In this document: positions 55,758-64,000 of the stretch, one piece after another
How the letters are laid out: the number at the start of each line of letters is the position of its first letter
Numbering within the stretch: position 1 is the stretch's first letter
Translations under genes and position numbers: made by a program
Notes under the pieces: model-generated
Seen by the model: the letters and a program-made list of their open reading frames with translations, nothing else
Told to the model about the DNA's origin: nothing
Database searches by the model: none
Source: Pseudomonas azotoformans
Lineage (GTDB): Bacteria > Pseudomonadota > Gammaproteobacteria > Pseudomonadales > Pseudomonadaceae
Assembly: GCF_900103345.1 (NCBI RefSeq)
Contig: NZ_LT629702.1
Coordinates: 5,006,501-5,070,500 of the forward strand
Direction: 5' to 3'
Length of the DNA stretch: 64,000 bases

Positions 55758-58700
55758 AAGCAGCCGCCTGCTCAACCCATGGGCACTGGCGGTGGTCGCG
55801 GTCGCCGTGGGCGGCCTGCTGTGGGCAACCTTCCAGCGTGAAGAAGTGTTCCAGCCCGACGGGCGCGAACCCGACGCCGTGTCGGCCAACTATGCCGAGC
55901 TGTTGCTGACGGCGCACCCGGATGACGACCACCTGCGTTTGCAATTGGTCGACTTGCTGATTCGCCTCGGTGACTACACCAAAGCGCGCCAACACGTGGA
56001 CGCCTGGCCCAAGCCGCAGCCGGAGATCCAGGCCTACTATCGCCTGGAACTGGACGCGCTGATCGCCGCCAGTGGCAACGACCTGATTGCGCAGCATGCG
56101 TTGGTCGAGCGCTTGCAAAGCTTCGATCATCGCAAGCTGCCGGTGGCCCAGCTGCAAAGCCTGGCGAAGCTGGCGCTGACCCTGCAGGCGCCGGCGTTTG
56201 CCGCCAGTGTGTTCGAAGAGATCGCAGGGCGTGATCCGGCGCAACGCACCGAGGCGCTCAAATCCGCCGCGCAGTGGTACTTGGCGGGTGAGCAGCCTGC
56301 GCGCGCGGCAGACATCTATCTGCAACTCAAGCGTGACGCCCAGCAGCCGGGCGAACGGCGGGAGTACGCGCAACTTGCGTTCAACAGCCTGCTCTCGGCC
56401 GGGCGTGACGAGCAGGCCGCGCAAGTGCTGGTTGACGAGTTGCCCCAGCTGACCAACCCGCAAACCGACGTGGCGTGGCTGGAGCAGGGCGTGGATATCG
56501 CCGTTGCGACCAAGCAGTTCGACCTGGCCCAGCGCGTGCTCCAGCAGTGGCATGACCTGGAGCCTGACAACCGCAAGATCCTGGTCAAAGAATTCGATGT
56601 GCGCCTGTCCATCAATGATCTGGCGGGTGCGTGGGAAACCGGTCAGGAGCTGGTCATCGATTACCCGGATGACACCGAGTTGCTGGAGCAAATGGCCAAG
56701 CTCGGTGAGTGGCGCGGTGATAACGAAGCCGCGCTGGATTACTGGATTCGCTTGCTCAAACTCAAGGAAGACCCGAAAACCCGCGAGCACGCCTGGCGCC
56801 TTGCCAGTCTGCAATTCGACTTCGCCCGCTCGATCCCGTTGCTCGCCGACATCATGCAGCAGCGTGCGCTCACGGACATCGAGCTGGATGCGCTGATCTA
56901 CGGTCATGAATCCCGTGGCACACCGGCGGAAGCAGAGTCCTGGCTGCGCACCTACCTGCGCAAGTACCCGGCCCATCGCCTGGCGTGGACACGCTTGCTG
57001 CAGAACCTGGAAAACACCGGGCAGTTCGCGGCCAAAGGCAAGCTCTACAAGGACTATGCAAAACGCTACAAGCTGACTACCGCCGAACGGGTCGATTGGG
57101 CCAGCACGGAAATGAAGCTGTTTGATGAGCCGGCGGCCTGGGAAGTGGTCAAGTCGGACGACTCATCCATCGATGATCCGGAATACTGGCGCACCCGTGC
57201 GGCACTCGCCTGGGACCTGGAGCGCGACGAAGACTTGCGCGTCTCCCTGGAAAAACTGCTGTCCCTCAACGGCAAGCTGACCAGTGGCGACGAGAGCCAG
57301 TTGATCACCCTGTATCGCACCAGCGACCCGCAGCGCGCCTTGAAGTTGATGGTCGACAGCTGGCACCGCGCCCAGGATCCGCAACGGTTGGTCGAGGCGC
57401 TGCAACTGGCCCAGGAGCTGCAGGAGTGGGATCAGGTCGTTACCCTGTTGGAAGACGCCAAGAAATACCCGGAGGCCTACGAGCAAGCCCAGGTCCTGGC
57501 GGTACGTGGTGCCTTGGCGGTGGAGCAGGGCGATACCACCGAGGCCGAGCGTCTCTATCTGCTGGGCTTGTCGCGCTACCCGGATGACAACCTGTTCCGC
57601 GAGCGTTTGACCTGGCTGTATGTCGACCAGGCCGACACGGCAAAACTCAAGCCCCTGCTGGCCAAATGGCGTGCCTATGCACGGGCAGACCGCCTGCTCT
57701 GGCTGCCGTTCGCCAGTGCCAGCCAGCTGTTGGGGCGCGATGCCGAGGCGTTGGTCTGGTATCGCATGTACCTCAAGCTCAGCCCGAACGACTGGCTGGT
57801 GCAGGCTGCGTATGCCGACGCCCTGGACACCTCCGGCTACCAGGACGCCGCCCAGCGCCTGCGCTTGAAGTTGCTGCGCAGCCCCGAGGCCGACAACCTG
57901 CAACCGTCGTCCCAGCGCTATGCGATCTGGCTGCGTTTGATGTCGAGCAGCTACTCGCCGCAGAAGGCCCAGCAAGAACTGCTGAAGTGGAAAGACGGTT
58001 CGCCGTCGATGAAACAGCTGTGGTTCGAACGCCTGCTGGCCCGCCTGGATGCCACCAACCAGCAAGCGCAGAAAGACGACTGGCTGGCCTGGGCGCGCAC
58101 CCAAGGGCTCAAGGTCGACCGTTACGAGCAGATCCAGGAAGCCTTGCGCAGCCGTAATAAAGCCCAGGTCGAAACCCTGTTGGCCAGCAGCGACCTGAAC
58201 CCGGCGCAGCGCGCACAGGCGCTCAGCCGTTTGGGGCGTACCAACGAGGCACTGGAAACCAGCCTGTCGGCACTGGGCGACGACCAGCCGGATTCGGTGA
58301 ACGAGCAACTGCGTCGCCAGGCGGTGGAGATCCACGAAGCCACCCCGCAAGGTGCGTTGCTGTCGTATCAGAAACAGGATTTCGGTGGCTTGTCGTTTGA
58401 CGCGCCGCGCCTGGAAATCGCCCACAACCTAGGTGACAACTGGTACGCCGATGTCGAGATGGAACACGGCAACTATAAAGGCGACGACGTCATTTCTTCG
58501 CGCATCGGCGACGAGAGCAACGCGGCCCTGACCTTGGTGCGCTCGGTAGAAAACGGCAGCTGGAAGCTGTTTGCCGACACCAGCCAGCGCAAAGACGATG
58601 ACCGTAACGGCCTGGGCCTGTCGCGCATGTGGCAGTTGGGCAACAGCCACCAGATCGAGACCGGGCTGGACTGGCATCGCAAGAGTGACGACAGCGGTCT

Positions 58701-59334
58701 GATGCGGGCTTTCGGCCAGCAGGACCGCGCCTGGGTCGGCGGCCGTCATGGCCTGACCGCGCGGGACCAGTTGAGCTGGGAAGTGGCACAGCGCTCGTTC
58801 TCGACCCGTGCCGGCGACTCGTTGGGCAGTGGTCATGCGCTGAAGCTGGAGCTTAACCACACGCTGGAATTTGCCGGGCCTAACTGGACGGTGCGCAGTG
58901 GTGTGGATTACCAGAAGAACAACGTGAAGGATCGCAACCTGGATTACCTCTCCAGCGATTTCAAAGGCCCGATTCGAGTGCCTGATGTCGCGCCGCCTGA
59001 GCCGGGTGACCCGATCGAGTTGCAGACCATCCCGTCGGGCGACCTCCTGCAAAGCCGCTACGGCCAACTCTATGTCGGCACGTCCTGGCGTCGCGGCATC
59101 CCCGGTGCGCTGGTGCGCAGCAAGCCGCAATACACCTGGCTGGTGGACATGACGGCGGGCTGGCAGTGGACCGACCAAACCTTCAACTACGGCGTCAATA
59201 CGGGCATTGGTTTCGAAGTGCTGGGTGACGACGAACTGGCCCTCACCTTCGGCTACCAATCTGCGCCACAAGGCGGGGATGGCAAGTCCGGCGGCACGCT
59301 GGGCATGAGCTACGGCGTGCGTTTCGGGCGCTGA
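55735..59334 (+). CDS. pelB: PelB, outer-membrane Pel export porin with TPR scaffold
   Basis: 1199 residues. An N-terminal membrane helix (ALAVVAVAVGGLLWA), many TPR helices through about residue 850, and a C-terminal beta-barrel from about residue 880 (ADVEMEHGNYKGDD ... SYGVRFGR). The TPR region binds PelA in P. aeruginosa. Length matches the family. Confidence 0.93.
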   Translation: MVNSSATKSSRLLNPWALAVVAVAVGGLLWATFQREEVFQPDGREPDAVSANYAELLLTAHPDDDHLRLQLVDLLIRLGDYTKARQHVDAWPKPQPEIQAYYRLELDALIAASGNDLIAQHALVERLQSFDHRKLPVAQLQSLAKLALTLQAPAFAASVFEEIAGRDPAQRTEALKSAAQWYLAGEQPARAADIYLQLKRDAQQPGERREYAQLAFNSLLSAGRDEQAAQVLVDELPQLTNPQTDVAWLEQGVDIAVATKQFDLAQRVLQQWHDLEPDNRKILVKEFDVRLSINDLAGAWETGQELVIDYPDDTELLEQMAKLGEWRGDNEAALDYWIRLLKLKEDPKTREHAWRLASLQFDFARSIPLLADIMQQRALTDIELDALIYGHESRGTPAEAESWLRTYLRKYPAHRLAWTRLLQNLENTGQFAAKGKLYKDYAKRYKLTTAERVDWASTEMKLFDEPAAWEVVKSDDSSIDDPEYWRTRAALAWDLERDEDLRVSLEKLLSLNGKLTSGDESQLITLYRTSDPQRALKLMVDSWHRAQDPQRLVEALQLAQELQEWDQVVTLLEDAKKYPEAYEQAQVLAVRGALAVEQGDTTEAERLYLLGLSRYPDDNLFRERLTWLYVDQADTAKLKPLLAKWRAYARADRLLWLPFASASQLLGRDAEALVWYRMYLKLSPNDWLVQAAYADALDTSGYQDAAQRLRLKLLRSPEADNLQPSSQRYAIWLRLMSSSYSPQKAQQELLKWKDGSPSMKQLWFERLLARLDATNQQAQKDDWLAWARTQGLKVDRYEQIQEALRSRNKAQVETLLASSDLNPAQRAQALSRLGRTNEALETSLSALGDDQPDSVNEQLRRQAVEIHEATPQGALLSYQKQDFGGLSFDAPRLEIAHNLGDNWYADVEMEHGNYKGDDVISSRIGDESNAALTLVRSVENGSWKLFADTSQRKDDDRNGLGLSRMWQLGNSHQIETGLDWHRKSDDSGLMRAFGQQDRAWVGGRHGLTARDQLSWEVAQRSFSTRAGDSLGSGHALKLELNHTLEFAGPNWTVRSGVDYQKNNVKDRNLDYLSSDFKGPIRVPDVAPPEPGDPIELQTIPSGDLLQSRYGQLYVGTSWRRGIPGALVRSKPQYTWLVDMTAGWQWTDQTFNYGVNTGIGFEVLGDDELALTFGYQSAPQGGDGKSGGTLGMSYGVRFGR

Positions 59335-59360
59335 TTACAGAATCTACGGGAGAAAAACCT

Positions 59361-59879
59361 ATGCAAGCAATTCGTAACCTGAGCCTGGCCCTGACAGTGC
59401 TGTTCGTCGCCGGCTGCTCCAGCTTCACCAGTGAAAACAGCCCTAACCTGCCGCGCAACGCGCAGTGGGGGATCGTGCCGATGATCAACTATTCGCAGAC
59501 CCCGCAAGCCGGTGAGCGCAGCGAGCAGATCCTGCTCAGCGTACTCAGCAGCCATGGCCTGCAACCGCGTGTGTACCCGACCAGCACCCAGGGCGAACAG
59601 GCGCTGATGGACGACAACGAGCGCCTGAACGGTGCCCTGGAATGGGCACGTGAGCAAAAGCTCGATTACGTCGTCGCCGGCAGCGTCGAAGAGTGGCAGT
59701 ACAAGAACGGCCTGGATGGCGAGCCGGCGGTGGGCATCAGCCTGCGCGTGCTCGACGCCAACAGTGGTCGTGTGCTCTGGAGCAAAAGCGGCGCGCGCGC
59801 CGGTTGGTCCCGTGAAAGCCTGGCGGGCAATGCTCAGACGGTAATCGACAAACTGGTTGGCGCCCTTCGATTCGAGTGA
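59361..59879 (+). CDS. pelC: PelC, outer-membrane lipoprotein
   Basis: 172 residues. Lipobox VAGC gives lipidated C19. PelC forms a dodecameric ring that funnels Pel toward PelB. Ribosome site TACGGGAG (26-base gap after pelB). Confidence 0.92.
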   Translation: MQAIRNLSLALTVLFVAGCSSFTSENSPNLPRNAQWGIVPMINYSQTPQAGERSEQILLSVLSSHGLQPRVYPTSTQGEQALMDDNERLNGALEWAREQKLDYVVAGSVEEWQYKNGLDGEPAVGISLRVLDANSGRVLWSKSGARAGWSRESLAGNAQTVIDKLVGALRFE

Positions 59880-59884
59880 ACGCA

Positions 59885-61252
59885 ATGAATTCTCCACACA
59901 TGGATTACAGCCTGGCGCCTCGCGCCAGCGGGCCGGTGTCTTGGCTGGAAACACTCCTGGTAACGGGCTTGGCCATTGGCCTCGGCTTCTGGCTGACCCC
60001 CGAAGACCCGTTGCAAATGCACGGTGGTTTCCCCTGGCCAATCCTGGCGCCGCTGCTGTTGGGTGTGCGTTACGGTTTTGTGCGCGGCCTGTTCAGCGCC
60101 GTGCTGCTGGTGGCGGCGCTGTTTGCCCTGCGCTACACCGGGCATGCAGGTTATACCCAGCTTGAGCCCTCGTTCATCGTCGGTGTGCTGGTGTGCGGGA
60201 TGCTGGTAGGCGAGGTTCGCGACCTGTGGGTGCGCCGCCTGGAGCGTCTGCAGATGGCTAACGAATACCGTCAGTACCGCCTCGACGAGTTCACCCGTGC
60301 CCACCAGATCCTGCGGGTGTCCCATGACCTGCTTGAGCAACGCGTGGCCGGCAGTGACCAGAGCCTGCGCAGTTCATTGCTGGGCCTGCGTGAAAAACTG
60401 CGCGGCATGCCGGTCGAAGGCGACGCATTGAGCGAGCTGGCCGAGCCGATCGTGGCGATGCTCGGCCAATACGGCGCATTGCGCGTGGCGGGTTTGTACC
60501 GCGTCGACGACAGTGAGAAAAACCTACTGCCCCAGGCCTTGGCGATGATCGGCGTGATGGGGCCGCTGGAGACCGATGACGGTTTGATCCGGCTATGTCT
60601 GGAGCGCGGCGAACTGGTGAGCGTACGCCAGGAGCTGATCGACGCCGGTAACGCCGCGCAGTTTTCCGCGCTGCAGGCCTGCATCCCGTTGATCGATGCC
60701 GAAGGCCGCTTGCTGGCGATCCTGGCGGTTCGGCAGATGCCGTTCTTTGCGTTCCAGGACCGCACCTTGAGCCTGTTGTCGCTGCTGGCTGGCCACATTG
60801 CCGACCTGTTGCGCCGCGATCCGCAAGTGCTGAGCCTGCCCGATGCGCACGCCCAGCAATTTTCGTTGCAGCTCAAGCGGTCGCTGGTGGATGTGGAACA
60901 ACACACGTTGCCCGCCGGGTTGTTCGCGTTCGAGATGACGCGCGCCAACGAGGAACTGTCGCGCCTGATGGAGCGCAGCCAACGTGGCCTGGACTTGCAC
61001 CTGGCGGTACGCAACAACCGCGAACATCGTCTGTTGCTGGTGCTCCTGCCGTTGACCAGCCCGGAAGGTACCGAAGGCTACCTGGCGCGGATCGGCATGC
61101 TGTTGCACGAGCACTTTGGTATCGATACCGACCTGGACAGCCTGGGTGTGCGGGTCATGCCTTTCAATCTGGAGCCTGGCTGTGATCGCAACGGGCTGCG
61201 TAACTTCCTCTACAACGAGTGTGGCCTGAATGATCAGCAAGTGGCTGTTTAG
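59885..61252 (+). CDS. pelD: PelD, c-di-GMP receptor for Pel synthesis
   Basis: 455 residues from the ATG at 59885. Four N-terminal membrane helices, a GAF-like domain (ALRVAGLYRVDDSE), and a degenerate GGDEF domain whose RxxD site is R367-G-L-D370, the same numbering I recall for P. aeruginosa PelD. That numbering favours this start over a GTG three codons upstream that overlaps pelC. Binding c-di-GMP switches on polymer synthesis. Confidence 0.92.
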   Translation: MNSPHMDYSLAPRASGPVSWLETLLVTGLAIGLGFWLTPEDPLQMHGGFPWPILAPLLLGVRYGFVRGLFSAVLLVAALFALRYTGHAGYTQLEPSFIVGVLVCGMLVGEVRDLWVRRLERLQMANEYRQYRLDEFTRAHQILRVSHDLLEQRVAGSDQSLRSSLLGLREKLRGMPVEGDALSELAEPIVAMLGQYGALRVAGLYRVDDSEKNLLPQALAMIGVMGPLETDDGLIRLCLERGELVSVRQELIDAGNAAQFSALQACIPLIDAEGRLLAILAVRQMPFFAFQDRTLSLLSLLAGHIADLLRRDPQVLSLPDAHAQQFSLQLKRSLVDVEQHTLPAGLFAFEMTRANEELSRLMERSQRGLDLHLAVRNNREHRLLLVLLPLTSPEGTEGYLARIGMLLHEHFGIDTDLDSLGVRVMPFNLEPGCDRNGLRNFLYNECGLNDQQVAV

Positions 61253-62225
61253 CGGCGCCGTGCTGCTGGAGGCGGGCAGTTGGGCCAGCCTGTGGCTCGA
61301 TGCGCCGCAGATGCACGAACTGCTGGTGTTCACCTTCAGCCATGGATTGGCCTGCCTGATGCTGTGCGGCGCCGTATGGCTGCTGTTGCCGGCGCGCTAC
61401 CGGGCGCCTTTGCCGTGGAGCCCGCTGTTCATTTTCAGCCTGGCGTTCTTTGTGCCGGTGATCGGTACCCTGGGCGTGGTTGCGTCGATCTTCCCGGCGC
61501 TGTACCTGCCGCGTAAACGCGACCAGCAAGCGTGGCAATCGGTCGGCATTCCCGGCCTGCCGTTCCGTGCAAAGGCCCAGACACGCACGCCGATCTTCGC
61601 CGATGGTGGTTTGCAGGACGTGCTGCGCCACGCGCCCGATCCCGATCAGCGTCTGGCCGCGCTGCTGGCGACTCGCCGCATGCCTGGCAAGGACGCGGTG
61701 CCCATCCTCAAGCTGGCCTTGGGTGACCCCAGTGATGACGTCCGTCTGCTGGCGTACTCGATGCTCGACAAGCAGGAAAGTGACATCAACCTGCACATCC
61801 AGATGGCGTTGGAACAGTTGGCTGGCGTCGGCCCCCGAACTGCCGGCCCGGTGCACAGCATGCTGGCGCGCTGGTATTGGGAATTGGCCTACCTCGGCCT
61901 GGCCCAAGGCAGCGTGCTTGAGCACGTGCTTAACCAGGCCAGCGAACATGCCGAACAAGGTCTGGCGGCCGGTGAGGGCGGCGAGCTGTTGCTGCTGGCC
62001 GGCCGTATTGCCCTGGAACGCGGTGAAAACGAGCGAGCTGAGGCCCTGCTGCACGAGGCTGAGCGAAACGGTCTGGGGCCGGCTCAGTTACTGCCTTTCC
62101 ATGCCGAGTTGGCGTTCGAAGCGGGTCGCTATCACGAAATCCCCGGGCTGCTCGCCAGCCTGCCGGAAGAAACCCGTCAGCGGCCACCCTTTGCTGAGTT
62201 GGTGAGGAGCTGGAATGAATCATAA
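61230..62225 (+). CDS. pelE: PelE, membrane TPR subunit of Pel synthase
   Basis: 331 residues. Two or three N-terminal hydrophobic helices (HGLACLMLCGAVWLLL, FIFSLAFFVPVIGTLG) and cytosolic TPR-like helices (ERGENERAEALLHEAERNG). Overlaps pelD by 23 bases and pelF by 11. Confidence 0.88.
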   Translation: MISKWLFSGAVLLEAGSWASLWLDAPQMHELLVFTFSHGLACLMLCGAVWLLLPARYRAPLPWSPLFIFSLAFFVPVIGTLGVVASIFPALYLPRKRDQQAWQSVGIPGLPFRAKAQTRTPIFADGGLQDVLRHAPDPDQRLAALLATRRMPGKDAVPILKLALGDPSDDVRLLAYSMLDKQESDINLHIQMALEQLAGVGPRTAGPVHSMLARWYWELAYLGLAQGSVLEHVLNQASEHAEQGLAAGEGGELLLLAGRIALERGENERAEALLHEAERNGLGPAQLLPFHAELAFEAGRYHEIPGLLASLPEETRQRPPFAELVRSWNES

Positions 62226-63729
62226 GGAAACCACCCCGACGGCTGACATTTGCCTGCTGCTGGAAGGCACCTGGCCGTACGTGCGCGGCGGTGTATCGAG
62301 CTGGATCCACCAGATGATCCTCGGCCTGCCGGAGCTGACTTTTTCGGTGATGTTCATTGGTGGTCAGCGTTCGGCGTACACCTCGCGGCGTTATGAAGTG
62401 CCGGTGAATGTGGTGCACATCGAAGAGGTGTTCCTCGAAGACGCGACGCACCCCGCCGATACCCGTGGCACGCCACGCGATGCCAACCCGCAGCAGCTGG
62501 CCGACCTGTATCGCTTTTTGCACCACCCGGACCCGCCCGAGCGGGAACTGGGCGAGCGCCTGCTCAACTGCATCGCCGAGGGCCATATGACCCTGGATGA
62601 TGTGCTGCGCAGCCGTGCCAGCTGGGAAACCCTCAGCGAAGGCTACCGCCAGCACTGCGCCGACCCGTCTTTCGTCAACTATTTCTGGACGCTGCGTTCG
62701 TTGCAGTCGCCGTTGCTGATGCTCGCCGAGGCCTCGCGCAAGATGCCACCGGCGCGGGTGCTGCACTCGATTTCCACCGGTTACGCCGGGCTGCTGGGCT
62801 GCATCCTCAAGCACCGCTGGAAATGCACTTACCTGCTGAGCGAACACGGTATCTATACCAAGGAGCGCAAGATCGATCTGGCCCAGGCCACCTGGATTGC
62901 CGAAACCTCCGGGCAGGCGCTCAACCGCAGCCTCGACGGTGGCTCGGGGTATATCCGGACCCTGTGGGTGCGCTATTTCGAACGGATCGGCCAACTGGCC
63001 TACAACAGCGCCGACAAGATCATTGCCTTGTATGACGGCAACCGTCAGCGTCAGATCAAGGACGGTGCCGATCCGAGCCGCACGGCGTTGATCGCCAATG
63101 GCATCGACCTGTCGCAATGGTCCCGTGCCATGGAAACCCGTGAGCCGGGCATTGCACCGGTGGTCGGGTTGATCGGGCGCGTGGTGCCGATCAAGGACGT
63201 GAAAACGTTCCTGCGTGCCATGCGCGGCGTGATCAGCGCGATGCCGCACGCCGAAGGCTGGATTGTAGGCCCCGAGGAAGAAGACCCGGAATACGTGAGC
63301 GAATGCCGCAGCCTTATGGCGAGCCTGGGGCTTGAAGGCAAAGTGCACTTCCTGGGTTTCCAGCGCATCCAGGACATCTTGCCCAAGCTTGGCCTGATGG
63401 TGCTGACCTCGATCAGCGAAGCACAACCCTTGGTGATCCTCGAAGCCTGGGCTGCCGGTACGCCGGTCGTCAGCAGCGACGTCGGCTCGTGCCGCGAACT
63501 GATCGAAGGCGGCAGCGCCGAAGACCGCGACCTCGGCGTGGCGGGCAAGGTGGTGGCGATTGCCGACCCACAGGCGACGTCCGCCGCCATCCTGGAACTG
63601 CTGCGCAGCCCCGAGCGCTGGAAGGCTGCACAGGCCGCCGGCTTGCTGCGGGTCAACCGTTACTACACCGAAGCCTTGATGCTGCAGCGCTACCGCGACC
63701 TGTACCAGGCCGCCATGGAGAACAGTTAA
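62215..63729 (+). CDS. pelF: PelF, cytosolic glycosyltransferase of Pel
   Basis: 504-residue GT4-family polymerase. N-terminal LEGTWPYVRGGVSSWIHQM and, in the C-terminal Rossmann domain, the EX7E motif E402-AQPLVIL-E410 in SISEAQPLVILEAWAAGTPV. It uses UDP-sugars made by PelX. Ends at a TAA directly before pelG. Confidence 0.93.
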   Translation: MNHKETTPTADICLLLEGTWPYVRGGVSSWIHQMILGLPELTFSVMFIGGQRSAYTSRRYEVPVNVVHIEEVFLEDATHPADTRGTPRDANPQQLADLYRFLHHPDPPERELGERLLNCIAEGHMTLDDVLRSRASWETLSEGYRQHCADPSFVNYFWTLRSLQSPLLMLAEASRKMPPARVLHSISTGYAGLLGCILKHRWKCTYLLSEHGIYTKERKIDLAQATWIAETSGQALNRSLDGGSGYIRTLWVRYFERIGQLAYNSADKIIALYDGNRQRQIKDGADPSRTALIANGIDLSQWSRAMETREPGIAPVVGLIGRVVPIKDVKTFLRAMRGVISAMPHAEGWIVGPEEEDPEYVSECRSLMASLGLEGKVHFLGFQRIQDILPKLGLMVLTSISEAQPLVILEAWAAGTPVVSSDVGSCRELIEGGSAEDRDLGVAGKVVAIADPQATSAAILELLRSPERWKAAQAAGLLRVNRYYTEALMLQRYRDLYQAAMENS

Positions 63730-64000
63730 ATGGCCGGTATTGGCTTCGAACTGCGCAAGATCCTCTCGCGCGACTCATACACCGCCACCTTGCACGCCTA
63801 TGTGTATGCGGGCCTGATCAGCTCCGGCCCGTGGGTGCTGTCGATCATCAGCGTGATGCTGGTGGGGATCATCAGCCTGGGCCTGCTGTTGCCCAACGCA
63901 TTGGTGGGGCAGTTTCTGGTCACGGTGACGTACCTGATGGCCAGCTCACTGATCCTGACGGGCGGCCTGCAGTTGTTCTTCACCCGCTTCGTGTCCGACC
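63730..64000 (+). CDS. pelG: PelG, membrane flippase-like subunit (5' part)
   Basis: First 90 residues only; the frame is open at the window end. MAGIGFELRKILSRDSYTA then hydrophobic helices (GPWVLSIISVMLVGIISLG, LVTVTYLMASSLILTGGL). PelG belongs to the MATE/Wzx-like fold family and, with PelD and PelE, forms the inner-membrane synthase. Starts one base after the pelF stop. Confidence 0.92.
   Translation, partial: MAGIGFELRKILSRDSYTATLHAYVYAGLISSGPWVLSIISVMLVGIISLGLLLPNALVGQFLVTVTYLMASSLILTGGLQLFFTRFVSD

Noticed and set aside
1..64000. Prophage, integrative element or insertion sequence
   Set aside because: No integrase, transposase, structural phage gene or flanking direct repeats were recognised.

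Overview
The window is a GC-rich chromosomal segment from a fluorescent Pseudomonas, most like the P. fluorescens/P. protegens group. Gene order around gshA, tex, ompR-envZ, rimK, hslR, hslO and pckA, and the rml-dct linkage, follow the conserved Pseudomonas core. Palindromic REP/REPIN repeats of several sequence classes sit in many of the gaps. No rRNA, tRNA, CRISPR array, phage or transposase gene was seen.

Layout. 1-2.6 kb: taurine/sulfonate ABC importer tauABC (tauC cut by the window edge). 2.8-16.4 kb: housekeeping and stress core: gshA, a thioesterase, tex, the OmpR/EnvZ (AmgRS-like) pair, the rimA-rimB-rimK module linking c-di-GMP to ribosomal protein S6 glutamylation, heat-shock genes hslR and hslO, a PAP2 phosphatase and pckA. 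16.4-22.6 kb: small accessory genes: EamA transporter, a DUF1493 protein beside an unknown gene, a Fic toxin with its YhfG-type antitoxin, a secreted DUF2135-TPR protein and a lipoprotein subtilase. 22.8-33.6 kb: RecQ helicase, thioesterases, a FdhF/YdeP-type molybdoenzyme with fdhD and a LysR regulator, a LysM/BON protein, yrfG, nudE, cysQ.

33.6-44.5 kb: the DctB/DctD C4-dicarboxylate two-component system, the dTDP-L-rhamnose operon in the order rfbB-A-C-D, a 969-residue kinase/M23-like/class III aminotransferase fusion and agmatine deiminase. 44.7-51.5 kb: a TonB-dependent siderophore receptor, an OprD-family porin, a tautomerase with an atypical short-chain dehydrogenase, an AraC regulator and a small membrane protein.

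51.5-64 kb: the Pel exopolysaccharide locus, pelX-pelA-B-C-D-E-F-G (pelG cut by the window end), behind a long leader with a recognisable promoter and a possible FleQ site. PelX would supply UDP-GalNAc, PelF polymerises it, PelD senses c-di-GMP, PelE and PelG form the inner-membrane part, PelA trims and deacetylates, and PelB with PelC exports.

The less explained signals are the kinase-phospholyase fusion, two intrinsic terminators with no gene in front of them (near 25.85 kb and 47.42 kb, possible small RNAs or attenuators), an SDR without its catalytic tyrosine, and an unrecognised gene pair at 17.4-18.5 kb.
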